Assembly (NCBI GenBank): GCA_050742975.1
Contig: JBOGDQ010000220.1
Coordinates: 1 to 5,669, forward strand
Length of the DNA: 5,669 nucleotides
Direction of reading: 5' to 3'
DNA from: JBDTGE01 sp050742975
GTDB lineage: Bacteria > Actinomycetota > Actinomycetes > Mycobacteriales > Jatrophihabitantaceae
Both the position numbers and the translations under genes were made by a program. Position 1 is the first letter of the stretch. Each line of letters begins with the position of its first letter. This document shows positions 1 to 5,669 of this stretch, in pieces. The notes beneath the pieces were generated by a model, which worked only from the letters and a program-made list of their open reading frames with translations, was not told where the DNA came from and ran no database searches.

Positions 1-1380
1 CTCGATACCTCGGTCGCGGTGGCGTGGATGCGCGCCCGCGGCGCCATCCCGTGCACCTACACGGCCGACATCGGGCAGCCCGACGAGCCCGACATCAGCA
101 GCGTGCCCGTACGCGCCAAGGAGTACGGCGCCGAAATCGCCCGGGCGATCGACTGCCGGCGCGAGCTGGTGGAGGAGGGTTTCGCGGCACTAGCGTGCGG
201 CGCCTTCCACATCCGCTCGGCCGGCCGGGTGTACTTCAACACGACCCCGCTGGGACGTGCGGTCTCCGGCACCATGCTGGTGCGCGAGATGGAGTCCGAC
301 GACGTCCACATCTGGGGTGACGGCTCGACGTTCAAGGGCAACGACATCGAGCGGTTCTACCGCTACGGCCTGCTGGCCCACCCGGCGCTGCGGATCTACA
401 AGCCCTGGCTGGACGCCGATTTCGTCAGCGAACTGGGCGGCCGCGCGGAGATGAGCCAGTGGCTCACCGAGCACAACCTGCCCTACCGCGACTCCGCGGA
501 GAAGGCGTACTCGACCGACGCCAACATCTGGGGGGCGACGCACGAGGCCAAGACCCTCGAGCACCTGGACGTGTCCCTGGAGACCGTCGAGCCGATCATG
601 GGCGTGAAGTTCTGGGATCCCGCGGTCGCGATCGACCCGGAGCAGGTCACGCTGCGGTTCGTGGCCGGCCGGCCCGTCGAGATCAACGGCGTGCCGTACG
701 ACGACCCGGTCGAACTGGCGCGCGAGGCGAACGCGATCGGCGGCCGGCACGGGCTGGGCATGTCCGACCAGATCGAGAACCGGATCATCGAAGCCAAGTC
801 GCGGGGCATCTACGAGGCACCGGGCATGGCGCTGCTCTGGATCGGATACGAGCGGCTGCTCAACGCGATCCACAACGAGGACACCATCGCGAACTACCAC
901 CTGGAGGGGCGCCGGCTCGGGCGCCTGCTGTACGAGGGCCGCTGGCTCGACCCGCAGTCGCTGATGCTTCGCGAGTCCATCCAACGCTGGGTGGCTTCGC
1001 TGGTGACGGGGGAGGTGTCATTGCGGCTGCGGCGCGGCGAGGACTACTCCGTGCTCGACACCCGCGGCCCGGCCTTCTCCTACCACCCGGACAAGCTGTC
1101 CATGGAGCGGACCGAGAACGCCGCCTTCGGCCCGGTGGACCGGATCGGGCAGTTGACGATGCGCAATCTCGACATTGCCGACTCCCGGTCCAAGCTCGAG
1201 CAGTACGCCGCCCACTCCGGGTCCCAGCTCGGCCGCACCTACCTGTTCGGCGAGTTGGAGTCGACCGGCCTGGGTGAGGGCGGCGCCGAGCGGATCTCCG
1301 CGAACCCGGAGACCGAGGGCCAGCCGGTGGCCGACGACACCGTTCTGGACAGCGCCGCGATGGAGTCCGGTGTTGACTAG
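1..1380 (+). CDS. argG: Argininosuccinate synthase, 5'-truncated by the window edge
   Basis: ArgG condenses citrulline and aspartate with ATP to argininosuccinate, the penultimate step of arginine synthesis, in the cytoplasm. The frame is open from base 1 and begins at LDTS of the SGGLDTS ATP-pyrophosphatase loop, so about 21 N-terminal residues are missing by comparison with E. coli ArgG. The 459 visible residues keep PLGRAVSGT (about 77-85), GDGSTFKGNDIERFYRYG (about 106-123), YSTDANIWGATHEA and ENRIIEAKSRGIYEAPG, all diagnostic. The sequence follows the longer E. coli-type family rather than the roughly 400-residue type of M. tuberculosis. It ends in an acidic tail (AAMESGVD); I recall a very similar ending in Streptomyces long-form ArgG. 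The stop is TAG at 1378-1380, overlapping the start of argH. GTG at 19 is an internal Val codon, not a start. No promoter is visible because the 5' end lies outside. Identity is secure. Confidence 0.97.
   Translation, partial: LDTSVAVAWMRARGAIPCTYTADIGQPDEPDISSVPVRAKEYGAEIARAIDCRRELVEEGFAALACGAFHIRSAGRVYFNTTPLGRAVSGTMLVREMESDDVHIWGDGSTFKGNDIERFYRYGLLAHPALRIYKPWLDADFVSELGGRAEMSQWLTEHNLPYRDSAEKAYSTDANIWGATHEAKTLEHLDVSLETVEPIMGVKFWDPAVAIDPEQVTLRFVAGRPVEINGVPYDDPVELAREANAIGGRHGLGMSDQIENRIIEAKSRGIYEAPGMALLWIGYERLLNAIHNEDTIANYHLEGRRLGRLLYEGRWLDPQSLMLRESIQRWVASLVTGEVSLRLRRGEDYSVLDTRGPAFSYHPDKLSMERTENAAFGPVDRIGQLTMRNLDIADSRSKLEQYAAHSGSQLGRTYLFGELESTGLGEGGAERISANPETEGQPVADDTVLDSAAMESGVD
1362..1365 (+). 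promoter_or_regulatory. Ribosome binding site of argH (GGAG) inside argG
   Basis: GGAG lies in the last codons of argG. It is 4 bases from GTG at 1370 and 7 bases from TTG at 1373. The spacing favours TTG while codon preference in high-GC actinobacteria favours GTG, so the exact argH start is undecided between two adjacent codons. Confidence 0.5.
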
Positions 1381-2791
1381 TCACCAGCTCTGGGGCGGGC
1401 GCTTTGTCGGGGGGCCGGCCGACGCGCTGGCGGCGCTCTCGCTGTCGACGCAGTTCGACTGGCGCCTCGCGCGGTACGACATCGCCGGATCGAAGGCACA
1501 CGCCCGGGGGCTGCACTCAGCTGGCCTGCTGACCGACGACGAGCTGACCGAGATGATCGCGGGACTCGATGCGCTCGATGCCGACGTCGTGTCGGGGACC
1601 TTCGTTGCCGACCCCGGTGACGAGGACGTCCACACCGGCCTCGAGCGCGGCCTGCTCGCCAAGGTGGGCGCCGAGTTGGGTGGGCGGCTCAGGGCGGGTC
1701 GCTCGCGCAACGACCAGATCGCCACGCTCATCCGGATGTATCTGCGCGACGAGGCCCGGTCGCTGGCCACGGAGGCCCTCGCCGTCGTGGCAGCGCTGAG
1801 CGGCCAGGCCGAGCGGCATCTGGGGGTCGCGATGCCTGGCCGCACGCACCTGCAGCACGCCCAGCCGGTGCTGCTGTCGCACCACCTGCTGGCGCACTGC
1901 TGGGCCCTGTCGCGAGATCTGGACCGGCTACGCGACTGGGACGCCCGCGCCGCGCGCAGTCCGTACGGGGCGGGCGCGCTGGCCGGCACGTCGCTGGGCC
2001 TGGACCCGCAGTTGGTCGCGCGCGAGCTCGGCTTCGACGGTGCCTGTGAGAACTCGATCGACGCCACGGCCGCACGCGATGTGGTCGCCGAGTTCTCCTT
2101 CATCACCGCCATGCTCGCGGTGGATCTGTCGCGTATCGCCGAGGAGATCATCCTGTGGGCAACGAAGGAGTTCTCGTTCCTCACGCTCGACGACAGCTAC
2201 TCGACCGGCTCGTCGATCATGCCGCAGAAGAAGAACCCCGACGTCGCCGAACTGGCCCGGGGCAAGGCCGGCCGGTTGATCGGTGATCACGCCGGTCTGC
2301 TCGCCACGCTCAAAGGCCTGCCACTTGCGTACAACCGTGACCTGCAGGAGGACAAGGAGCCGGTGTTCGACGCGGTCGACAACCTGCACCTCCTGCTACC
2401 GGCGTTCAGCGGCATGCTCGACACGATGGTCTTCGACGCCGCACGCCTGGAGTCCCTGGCGCCGCAGGGATTCTCGCTGGCGACCGACATCGCCGAGTGG
2501 CTGGTGCGCGAGCGCGTCCCTTTCCGCGACGCGCACGAGATCGCCGGGCAGTGTGTCCGGGTCTGCGAGTCGCGCGGGATCGAACTGGCAGACCTGAGCG
2601 ACGACGACTTCGCCGCGATCTCCCCGCACCTCGCACCGGCTGTCCGCGAGGTGCTGACGGTGTCCGGTTCGCTGGCCTCCCGCTCGTCCTTCGGCGGTAC
2701 CGCACCCGACCGCGTTGTCGAGCAGGCTGCTCTGTTGGCCGGCCGGGTCACCGCGCTGGCTGGCTGGGCCGGCCGGATGCCGAGCAGATGA
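1370..2791 (+). CDS. argH: Argininosuccinate lyase
   Basis: ArgH splits argininosuccinate into arginine and fumarate, the last step of arginine synthesis; the family works as a cytoplasmic homotetramer. The 473-residue product has the usual length and all superfamily (aspartase/fumarase) signatures: N-terminal LWGGRF, AGRSRNDQ (S112-R113-N114-D115), GRTHLQHAQP with the likely catalytic base region at H160, and the fumarate-lyase signature GSSIMPQKKNPD (280-291) whose paired serines S281/S282 lie in the catalytic loop. AYNRDLQEDKEPVFD further on is also typical. The start is placed at GTG 1370, overlapping argG by 11 bases; TTG at 1373 would shorten it by one residue and has better spacing from GGAG (1362-1365). 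The frame is open much further upstream (from 1175), but that stretch is inside argG and LWGGRF should lie near the N terminus. argG-argH coupling matches their consecutive reactions. No missing key residue is seen. Confidence 0.97.
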   Translation: MLTSHQLWGGRFVGGPADALAALSLSTQFDWRLARYDIAGSKAHARGLHSAGLLTDDELTEMIAGLDALDADVVSGTFVADPGDEDVHTGLERGLLAKVGAELGGRLRAGRSRNDQIATLIRMYLRDEARSLATEALAVVAALSGQAERHLGVAMPGRTHLQHAQPVLLSHHLLAHCWALSRDLDRLRDWDARAARSPYGAGALAGTSLGLDPQLVARELGFDGACENSIDATAARDVVAEFSFITAMLAVDLSRIAEEIILWATKEFSFLTLDDSYSTGSSIMPQKKNPDVAELARGKAGRLIGDHAGLLATLKGLPLAYNRDLQEDKEPVFDAVDNLHLLLPAFSGMLDTMVFDAARLESLAPQGFSLATDIAEWLVRERVPFRDAHEIAGQCVRVCESRGIELADLSDDDFAAISPHLAPAVREVLTVSGSLASRSSFGGTAPDRVVEQAALLAGRVTALAGWAGRMPSR

Positions 2792-2792
2792 C

Positions 2793-3416
2793 GTGCCGGT
2801 CGACCGCGATCGACTGACGCGTCCGGCGTTGGTGCTCGCACCCCGGCTGCTCGGTGCTGTCATCGTGTCCACAGTCGACGGCTGCGAGGTGGCGCTGCGG
2901 CTGACCGAGGTCGAGGCCTACGAGGGCCTGGACGATCCGGCCTCGCACGCATACCGGGGACGAACCCCCCGCACGGCCGTGATGTTCGGCCCGCCCGGTC
3001 ACCTGTACTGCTACTTCACGTACGGCATGCACTGGTGCGCCAACATCGTCTGTGACATAGACGGCCGGGCCTCGGCCGTTCTGCTACGGGCCGGGGAGAT
3101 CGTCCGCGGCACCGAGATCGCGTTCGCCCGCCGGCCGGCGGCACGCAGCGAGCGGGATCTGGCTCGCGGCCCGGCCCGACTCGCGACGTCCCTGGGACTG
3201 GGCGCCGCCACGAACGGTGCGGACCTGTGCGACAGCGCATCAGCGGTGCGGCTGGAGTCGATACCGGGGCGTCAGAGCCGCGGCGTGCGCAGCGGACCCC
3301 GGGTCGGCATCGGCGTGGCCGTGGAGTGGCCGTGGCGGTTCTGGCTCGAGCACCCGACCGTGTCGCAGTTCAAGGCGGGCGGGCGAGCGCGTCTGCCGGT
3401 GGACCGGCAGACTTAG
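2793..3416 (+). CDS. mpg: 3-methyladenine DNA glycosylase, AAG/Mpg family
   Basis: This monofunctional base-excision enzyme removes alkylated purines such as 3-methyladenine, and in the human relative also hypoxanthine, from DNA. The 207 residues align well with human AAG and M. tuberculosis Mpg. From memory of the human sequence, the catalytic Glu125 corresponds to E41 in TEVEAYEG, Tyr127 to Y43, His136 to H52, Tyr159 to Y74, the DNA-intercalating Tyr162 to Y77 in YGMHWCAN, and Asn169 to N84. Downstream VLLRAGE, RGPARL and SGPRVGIG are also family hallmarks. The whole active site is therefore intact. GTG at 2793 is chosen because it begins one base after the argH stop and gives a normal N terminus; the Shine-Dalgarno is weak (GAG at 2782-2784), so reinitiation after argH is likely. 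The gene has no pathway link to arginine synthesis; mpg next to tyrS also occurs in mycobacteria (Rv1688-Rv1689, as I recall). Confidence 0.93.
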   Translation: MPVDRDRLTRPALVLAPRLLGAVIVSTVDGCEVALRLTEVEAYEGLDDPASHAYRGRTPRTAVMFGPPGHLYCYFTYGMHWCANIVCDIDGRASAVLLRAGEIVRGTEIAFARRPAARSERDLARGPARLATSLGLGAATNGADLCDSASAVRLESIPGRQSRGVRSGPRVGIGVAVEWPWRFWLEHPTVSQFKAGGRARLPVDRQT

Positions 3417-3420
3417 CGCC

Positions 3421-4680
3421 GTGAGTGACCACGACCCGCTGCCTGATTCGCTACCCGAGCACCTGCGCGAGCCCTACCTGGTGCTCTCGTCCGGTGCCGC
3501 GCAGATCCTGCCAGCCGACGGCCTGGCCGAGCGGCTGCTCGCCGCAGACCGCGACGGACGGCCGCTGCGGGTCAAGCTCGGCATCGACCCGTCCGGCAGC
3601 GCGCTGACGCTCGGCCACGCCGTCGTGCTGCGCAAGCTGCGCCAGTTTCAGGACTTCGGGCACACGGCCGTTCTGGTCGTCGGCGGGTTCACGGGCCAGG
3701 TCGGTGACCCGTCCGGCCGAACCGCCACCCGCATCTCGCAGAGCGCGGAGCAGGTGATCGCGAACGCCAAGGACTACTTCGACCAGCTCATGCAGATCCT
3801 GGACCGCGATCGGGCCGAGGTCGTCAACAATGCGGACTGGCTCGGGCCGATGCAGCTCGCCGAACTGCTCGGCTACACGCGGCAGCTGACGGTTGCGCAG
3901 CTGCTCGAGCGAGATGACTTCGCGCGCCGCTTCGCAGCGAATCAGCCGATCACGCTGAGCGAGTTCTTCTACCCGTTGCTGCAGGGCATCGACTCGGTCG
4001 CGATTCGCGCGGACATCGAGCTCGGAGGTACCGACCAGACGTTCAACAACCTGGTCGGCCGCGAGCTGCAGCGCTCCCGCGGGCAGTCTCCGCAGGCCGT
4101 GCTCACGCTGCCACTGCTCGTCGGAACCGATGGCGTCGAGAAGATGGGCAAGTCGCTCGGCAATTACATCGCCATCAACGAGCCCGCTGCCGAGCAGTTC
4201 GGGAAGCTGATGAGCATCCCCGACTCGGTCGTCGGCCTCTACGCCCGGCTGTGCACCGCCCTGCACCCGGCCGAGGTCGACGCGCTTGAGGCCGACGTCG
4301 CGGCCGGTGGCAGGGCCGCCAACACCGCCAAGCGAACGATGGCCCGGACCGTCGTGGCCCTGTACCACGGAGCCACCGAGGCCGGGGCCGCGGAGGACCG
4401 CTTCGACGCGAGGTTCAAGCGCAACGAGGTGCCGACCGACGCGCCCGAATATGTCCTGCCACCCGGAGACCCGGTGCATCTACCTGCCGTGCTGGCCGCA
4501 GCGGGCCTGAGCGCCAGTGCGAGTGCCGGCCGCCGCGACATAGACGCGCGGGCGGTACGCATCGACGGCGTCGCGGTAGCCGCGCGCGCTTACGACATCG
4601 AACGCGGCGTCCTGGTGGGCCGGGTCCTGGCCTGCGGCAAGCGCCGGGCCGTGCGCATCCTCGACGCTGCCGCGCCGTGA
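3421..4680 (+). CDS. tyrS: Tyrosyl-tRNA synthetase, TyrZ-like lineage
   Basis: This class I synthetase charges tRNA-Tyr with tyrosine using ATP. The 419-residue protein has a Rossmann catalytic domain (about residues 35-300) and a C-terminal S4-like RNA-binding domain (about 355-415, with DARAVRIDG and GRVLACGKRRAVRI). Motifs seen: VKLGIDPSGSALTLGH, where TLGH (63-66) stands at the HIGH position; GDPSGR; ADIELGGTDQ (G202-Q206), which binds tyrosine; and KMGKS (241-245) at the KMSKS position, followed by LGNY. The wording KLGIDP, RKLRQFQDFGHTAVL and KMGKSLGNY resembles the TyrZ/Thermus-type enzyme rather than the YCGFDPT type common in actinobacteria. GTG at 3421 is chosen because it lies 4 bases after the mpg stop and gives an N terminus like that of Thermus TyrRS; no good Shine-Dalgarno is visible, so coupling to mpg is inferred. 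No T-box leader is present upstream. The first His of HIGH is Thr here, which is unusual but the protein otherwise looks functional. Confidence 0.94.
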   Translation: MSDHDPLPDSLPEHLREPYLVLSSGAAQILPADGLAERLLAADRDGRPLRVKLGIDPSGSALTLGHAVVLRKLRQFQDFGHTAVLVVGGFTGQVGDPSGRTATRISQSAEQVIANAKDYFDQLMQILDRDRAEVVNNADWLGPMQLAELLGYTRQLTVAQLLERDDFARRFAANQPITLSEFFYPLLQGIDSVAIRADIELGGTDQTFNNLVGRELQRSRGQSPQAVLTLPLLVGTDGVEKMGKSLGNYIAINEPAAEQFGKLMSIPDSVVGLYARLCTALHPAEVDALEADVAAGGRAANTAKRTMARTVVALYHGATEAGAAEDRFDARFKRNEVPTDAPEYVLPPGDPVHLPAVLAAAGLSASASAGRRDIDARAVRIDGVAVAARAYDIERGVLVGRVLACGKRRAVRILDAAAP

Positions 4681-4791
4681 GCCGGTGCCTCAGCTCACAT
4701 GTGTCAGCCCCGCGCAGGCCTAGCAGGATCGAAGGTGCCGATGCGCGCTACCCACTGAAAACACTGGGAAACACGCGGCTGACGGGCAGAT
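4681..4791 (+). other. Intergenic stretch between tyrS and the rRNA promoters, no clear terminator
   Basis: I see no gene here and no GC-rich hairpin followed by a T-run. The only notable elements are an 8-base palindrome CACATGTG (4696-4703), too short and T-poor to be a convincing intrinsic terminator, a direct GGTGCC repeat (4684-4689 and 4733-4738), and a locally A-rich stretch (4756-4773, ACTGAAAACACTGGGAAA) that sits 18-36 bases upstream of the P1 -35 and could act as an UP-like element. Readthrough from tyrS into the rRNA operon cannot be excluded from sequence. Confidence 0.5.
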
Positions 4792-4821
4792 TTGACTCCC
4801 GTTGCGGCGGCTGACTAATGT
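4792..4821 (+). promoter_or_regulatory. rRNA operon promoter P1 (TTGACT-18-TAATGT)
   Basis: A -35 TTGACT (4792-4797) and a -10 TAATGT (4816-4821) are separated by 18 bases, matching the housekeeping-sigma pattern of actinobacterial rrn promoters (TTGACN, TANNNT). Transcription should start near 4828, giving a leader of roughly 450 bases before 16S. The register of the -10 is not unique (CTAATG would give 17 bases). The -35 context TTTGACTCC is repeated exactly at P2, which supports both calls. Confidence 0.7.
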
Positions 4822-4958
4822 TCTCCTTGTTCGCAGCACGGAGCCGCGACGAGCCGGCCGGATCATCGGCAGCGAAGCTCGTGGGACCGGAGCGAACATC
4901 CCCCAAGCGCGACGCGCTGCAGGCCGTGAAATCGGGCCTCTGCATGCGGCGACAAAGA

Positions 4959-4981
4959 GGGAAGCGGGGGCGGGGCTGGGG
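4959..4981 (+). other. Four-run guanine tract upstream of P2 (G-quadruplex pattern)
   Basis: Guanine runs of 3, 5, 4 and 4 (4959-4961, 4966-4970, 4972-4975, 4978-4981) with loops AAGC, C and CT fit the G3+N1-7 pattern on the + strand, which is the non-template strand of P2. The tract ends 4 bases before the P2 -35. The match to the pattern is read directly; folding and any effect on transcription are inference. Confidence 0.6.
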
Positions 4982-4985
4982 TGGT

Positions 4986-5015
4986 TTGACTCCAGCGGAA
5001 CCGACCGGGTAGCGT
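4986..5015 (+). promoter_or_regulatory. rRNA operon promoter P2 (TTGACT-18-TAGCGT)
   Basis: A -35 TTGACT (4986-4991) and a -10 TAGCGT (5010-5015) with an 18-base spacer give a very typical actinobacterial rrn promoter. The expected start is near 5020-5024, leaving about 257 bases of leader before 16S. It is the closest promoter to 16S and shares TTTGACTCC and spacer length with P1. It is probably the stronger of the two, but strength cannot be judged from sequence alone. Confidence 0.82.
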
Positions 5016-5018
5016 GAC

Positions 5019-5065
5019 TCAGGTTGCCCCTGAACGGCTCGAAAGGGCCGGGACGGTGTGCGTCC
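5019..5065 (+). repeat. Three consecutive short hairpins in the rRNA leader
   Basis: The first has stem TCAGG/CCTGA around loop TTGCC (5019-5033). The second has a 6-bp stem CGGCTC/GGGCCG, including one G-U pair, around a GAAA tetraloop (5035-5050). The third has stem GGACG/CGTCC around loop GTGTG (5051-5065). They are separated by one and zero bases and run directly into the boxA-like element. The likely P2 start falls inside the left arm of the first, so that hairpin may be complete only in P1 transcripts. Confidence 0.6.
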
Positions 5066-5091
5066 GCTCCTTGAGAACTCAACAGCGTGCC
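5066..5091 (+). promoter_or_regulatory. boxA-like antitermination element of the rRNA leader
   Basis: The core CTCCTTGAGAACTCAACAGC (5067-5086), continuing GTGCC, is the block conserved in actinobacterial rrn leaders; I recall a near-identical block in Streptomyces and the related TTTGAGAACT block in mycobacteria. BoxA RNA is bound by NusB/NusE as part of the rRNA antitermination complex, which would let polymerase pass hairpins in the leader and in the untranslated rRNA. The conserved block is visible; the protein binding is known from the family. Confidence 0.75.
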
Positions 5092-5215
5092 GAAAGTTAG
5101 TGCCATAAATATCAACTCTCGTCCACGGATCCGGCCTCGGTCGGGTGCGTGAAAGAGATTCCTTTGGTACAGCGAGCAAAGAGAATTACCCAGCTCGTAT
5201 GACCAGTGATTGAAA

Positions 5216-5240
5216 ACCGTCGCCAAGACGGTGACTTTTT
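5216..5240 (+). other. Leader hairpin followed by five T residues
   Basis: Stem ACCGTC/GACGGT (5216-5221 and 5227-5232) with loop GCCAA is followed three bases later by TTTTT (5236-5240). It resembles a weak intrinsic terminator or pause site about 40 bases before 16S. With only 6 bp and an interrupted T-tract it is unlikely to stop an antiterminated rRNA polymerase; it could be a pause or a processing structure. Confidence 0.45.
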
Positions 5241-5251
5241 GTGTCGACAGA

Positions 5252-5265
5252 CCGGGTTCGCCCGG
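5252..5265 (+). other. UUCG-tetraloop hairpin just upstream of 16S
   Basis: CCGGG (5252-5256), TTCG (5257-5260) and CCCGG (5261-5265) form a perfect, very stable 5-bp hairpin, ending about 13 bases before the predicted mature 16S 5' end. Its position suggests a role in folding or processing of the 16S precursor, which is inference. Confidence 0.55.
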
Positions 5266-5278
5266 GAGTCAATATACA

Positions 5279-5669
<391 letters not shown>

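Larger units (their letters stand above)
5016..5278 (+). other. rRNA operon 5' leader (transcribed, removed during 16S maturation)
   Basis: This stretch separates P2 from 16S and is clearly lower in GC than the genes, especially 5090-5250. It carries, in order, hairpins at 5019-5033, 5035-5050 and 5051-5065, the boxA-like element at 5066-5091, a weak stem CACG/CGTG (5124-5127 with 5148-5151), ATTCCTTTGG (5159-5168), which resembles the GTTCCTTTG block of Streptomyces leaders, a stem CGAGC/GCTCG (5173-5177 with 5193-5197), and hairpins at 5216-5232 and 5252-5265. The 5' strand of the RNase III processing stem should lie in its distal part; its partner beyond 16S is outside the window. Open frames through this region on either strand are not credible genes. 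Confidence 0.8.

Noticed and set aside
190..984. Long minus-strand open frame (264 codons) opposite argG
   Set aside because: It lies entirely antisense to a well-conserved argG. Long antisense frames are expected from the GC-rich third positions, and its Arg/Val/Asp-rich translation resembles no protein I know.
2788..2817. ATG overlapping the argH stop (ATGA) as a possible start of the next gene
   Set aside because: It is in a different frame from mpg and reaches a TGA after nine codons; GTG at 2793 gives the conserved Mpg N terminus.
3217..3420. Upstream extension of tyrS to an ATG at 3217
   Set aside because: It would overlap the conserved end of mpg by 200 bases and add a low-complexity Arg/Ser/Gly-rich segment absent from TyrRS proteins.
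4696..4703. CACATGTG palindrome after tyrS as a terminator or operator
   Set aside because: It has only four base pairs per arm with no loop and no T-run; an 8-base palindrome is easily found by chance.
4720..5226. Minus-strand open frame (168 codons) across the rRNA promoter and leader, plus shorter + frames at 4802-5017
   Set aside because: They run across two promoters and the conserved boxA region, are unlike any protein I know, and are open only by chance.
5239..5278. Possible third promoter from TTGTGT (5239) and TATACA (5273) at the 16S start
   Set aside because: The spacer would be 28 bases and transcription would begin inside mature 16S; the A/T-rich stretch more likely belongs to the processing region.

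Overview
The window comes from a high-GC actinobacterium. The evidence is the strongly GC-biased coding sequence, the GTG starts, the protein sequences, an rRNA leader carrying the actinobacterial element around TTGAGAACTCAACAGCGTGC, and a 16S 5' end of actinobacterial type (TAACACATGCAAGTCGAGCGA, GATGGGCCCGCGGCCTATC). I cannot place it to family. The 16S fragment feels closest to the Frankiales/Sporichthya side of the class, but that is only an impression.

Positions 1-4680 hold four tightly packed genes on the + strand: argG (5' end missing), argH, mpg (AAG-type 3-methyladenine DNA glycosylase) and tyrS (tyrosyl-tRNA synthetase of the TyrZ-like lineage). Junctions are an 11-nt overlap, a 1-nt gap and a 4-nt gap, so the four are probably cotranscribed and translationally coupled. 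ArgG and ArgH perform the last two steps of arginine synthesis (citrulline + aspartate to argininosuccinate, then to arginine + fumarate). Mpg and TyrS have unrelated jobs and look like passengers of the arginine cluster. I recall mpg-tyrS adjacency downstream of an arginine cluster in mycobacteria too.

Positions 4681-5278 are non-coding. The first ~110 bases show no convincing terminator. Then come two rRNA promoters with the same -35 (TTGACT within TTTGACTCC) and the same 18-nt spacer, P1 at 4792-4821 and P2 at 4986-5015. A four-run guanine tract that fits a G-quadruplex pattern ends four bases upstream of the P2 -35. The leader after P2 carries three back-to-back short hairpins, a boxA-like antitermination element, and several more hairpins, one followed by five T residues.

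Positions 5279-5669 are the first ~390 bases of the 16S rRNA gene, which runs off the window. Overall this is a housekeeping region: biosynthesis genes feeding into an rRNA operon. I found no mobile element, CRISPR array or novel defence-type system. The points worth a second look are the G-rich tract at P2, the leader fold, and the altered HIGH/KMSKS motifs of the tyrosyl-tRNA synthetase.
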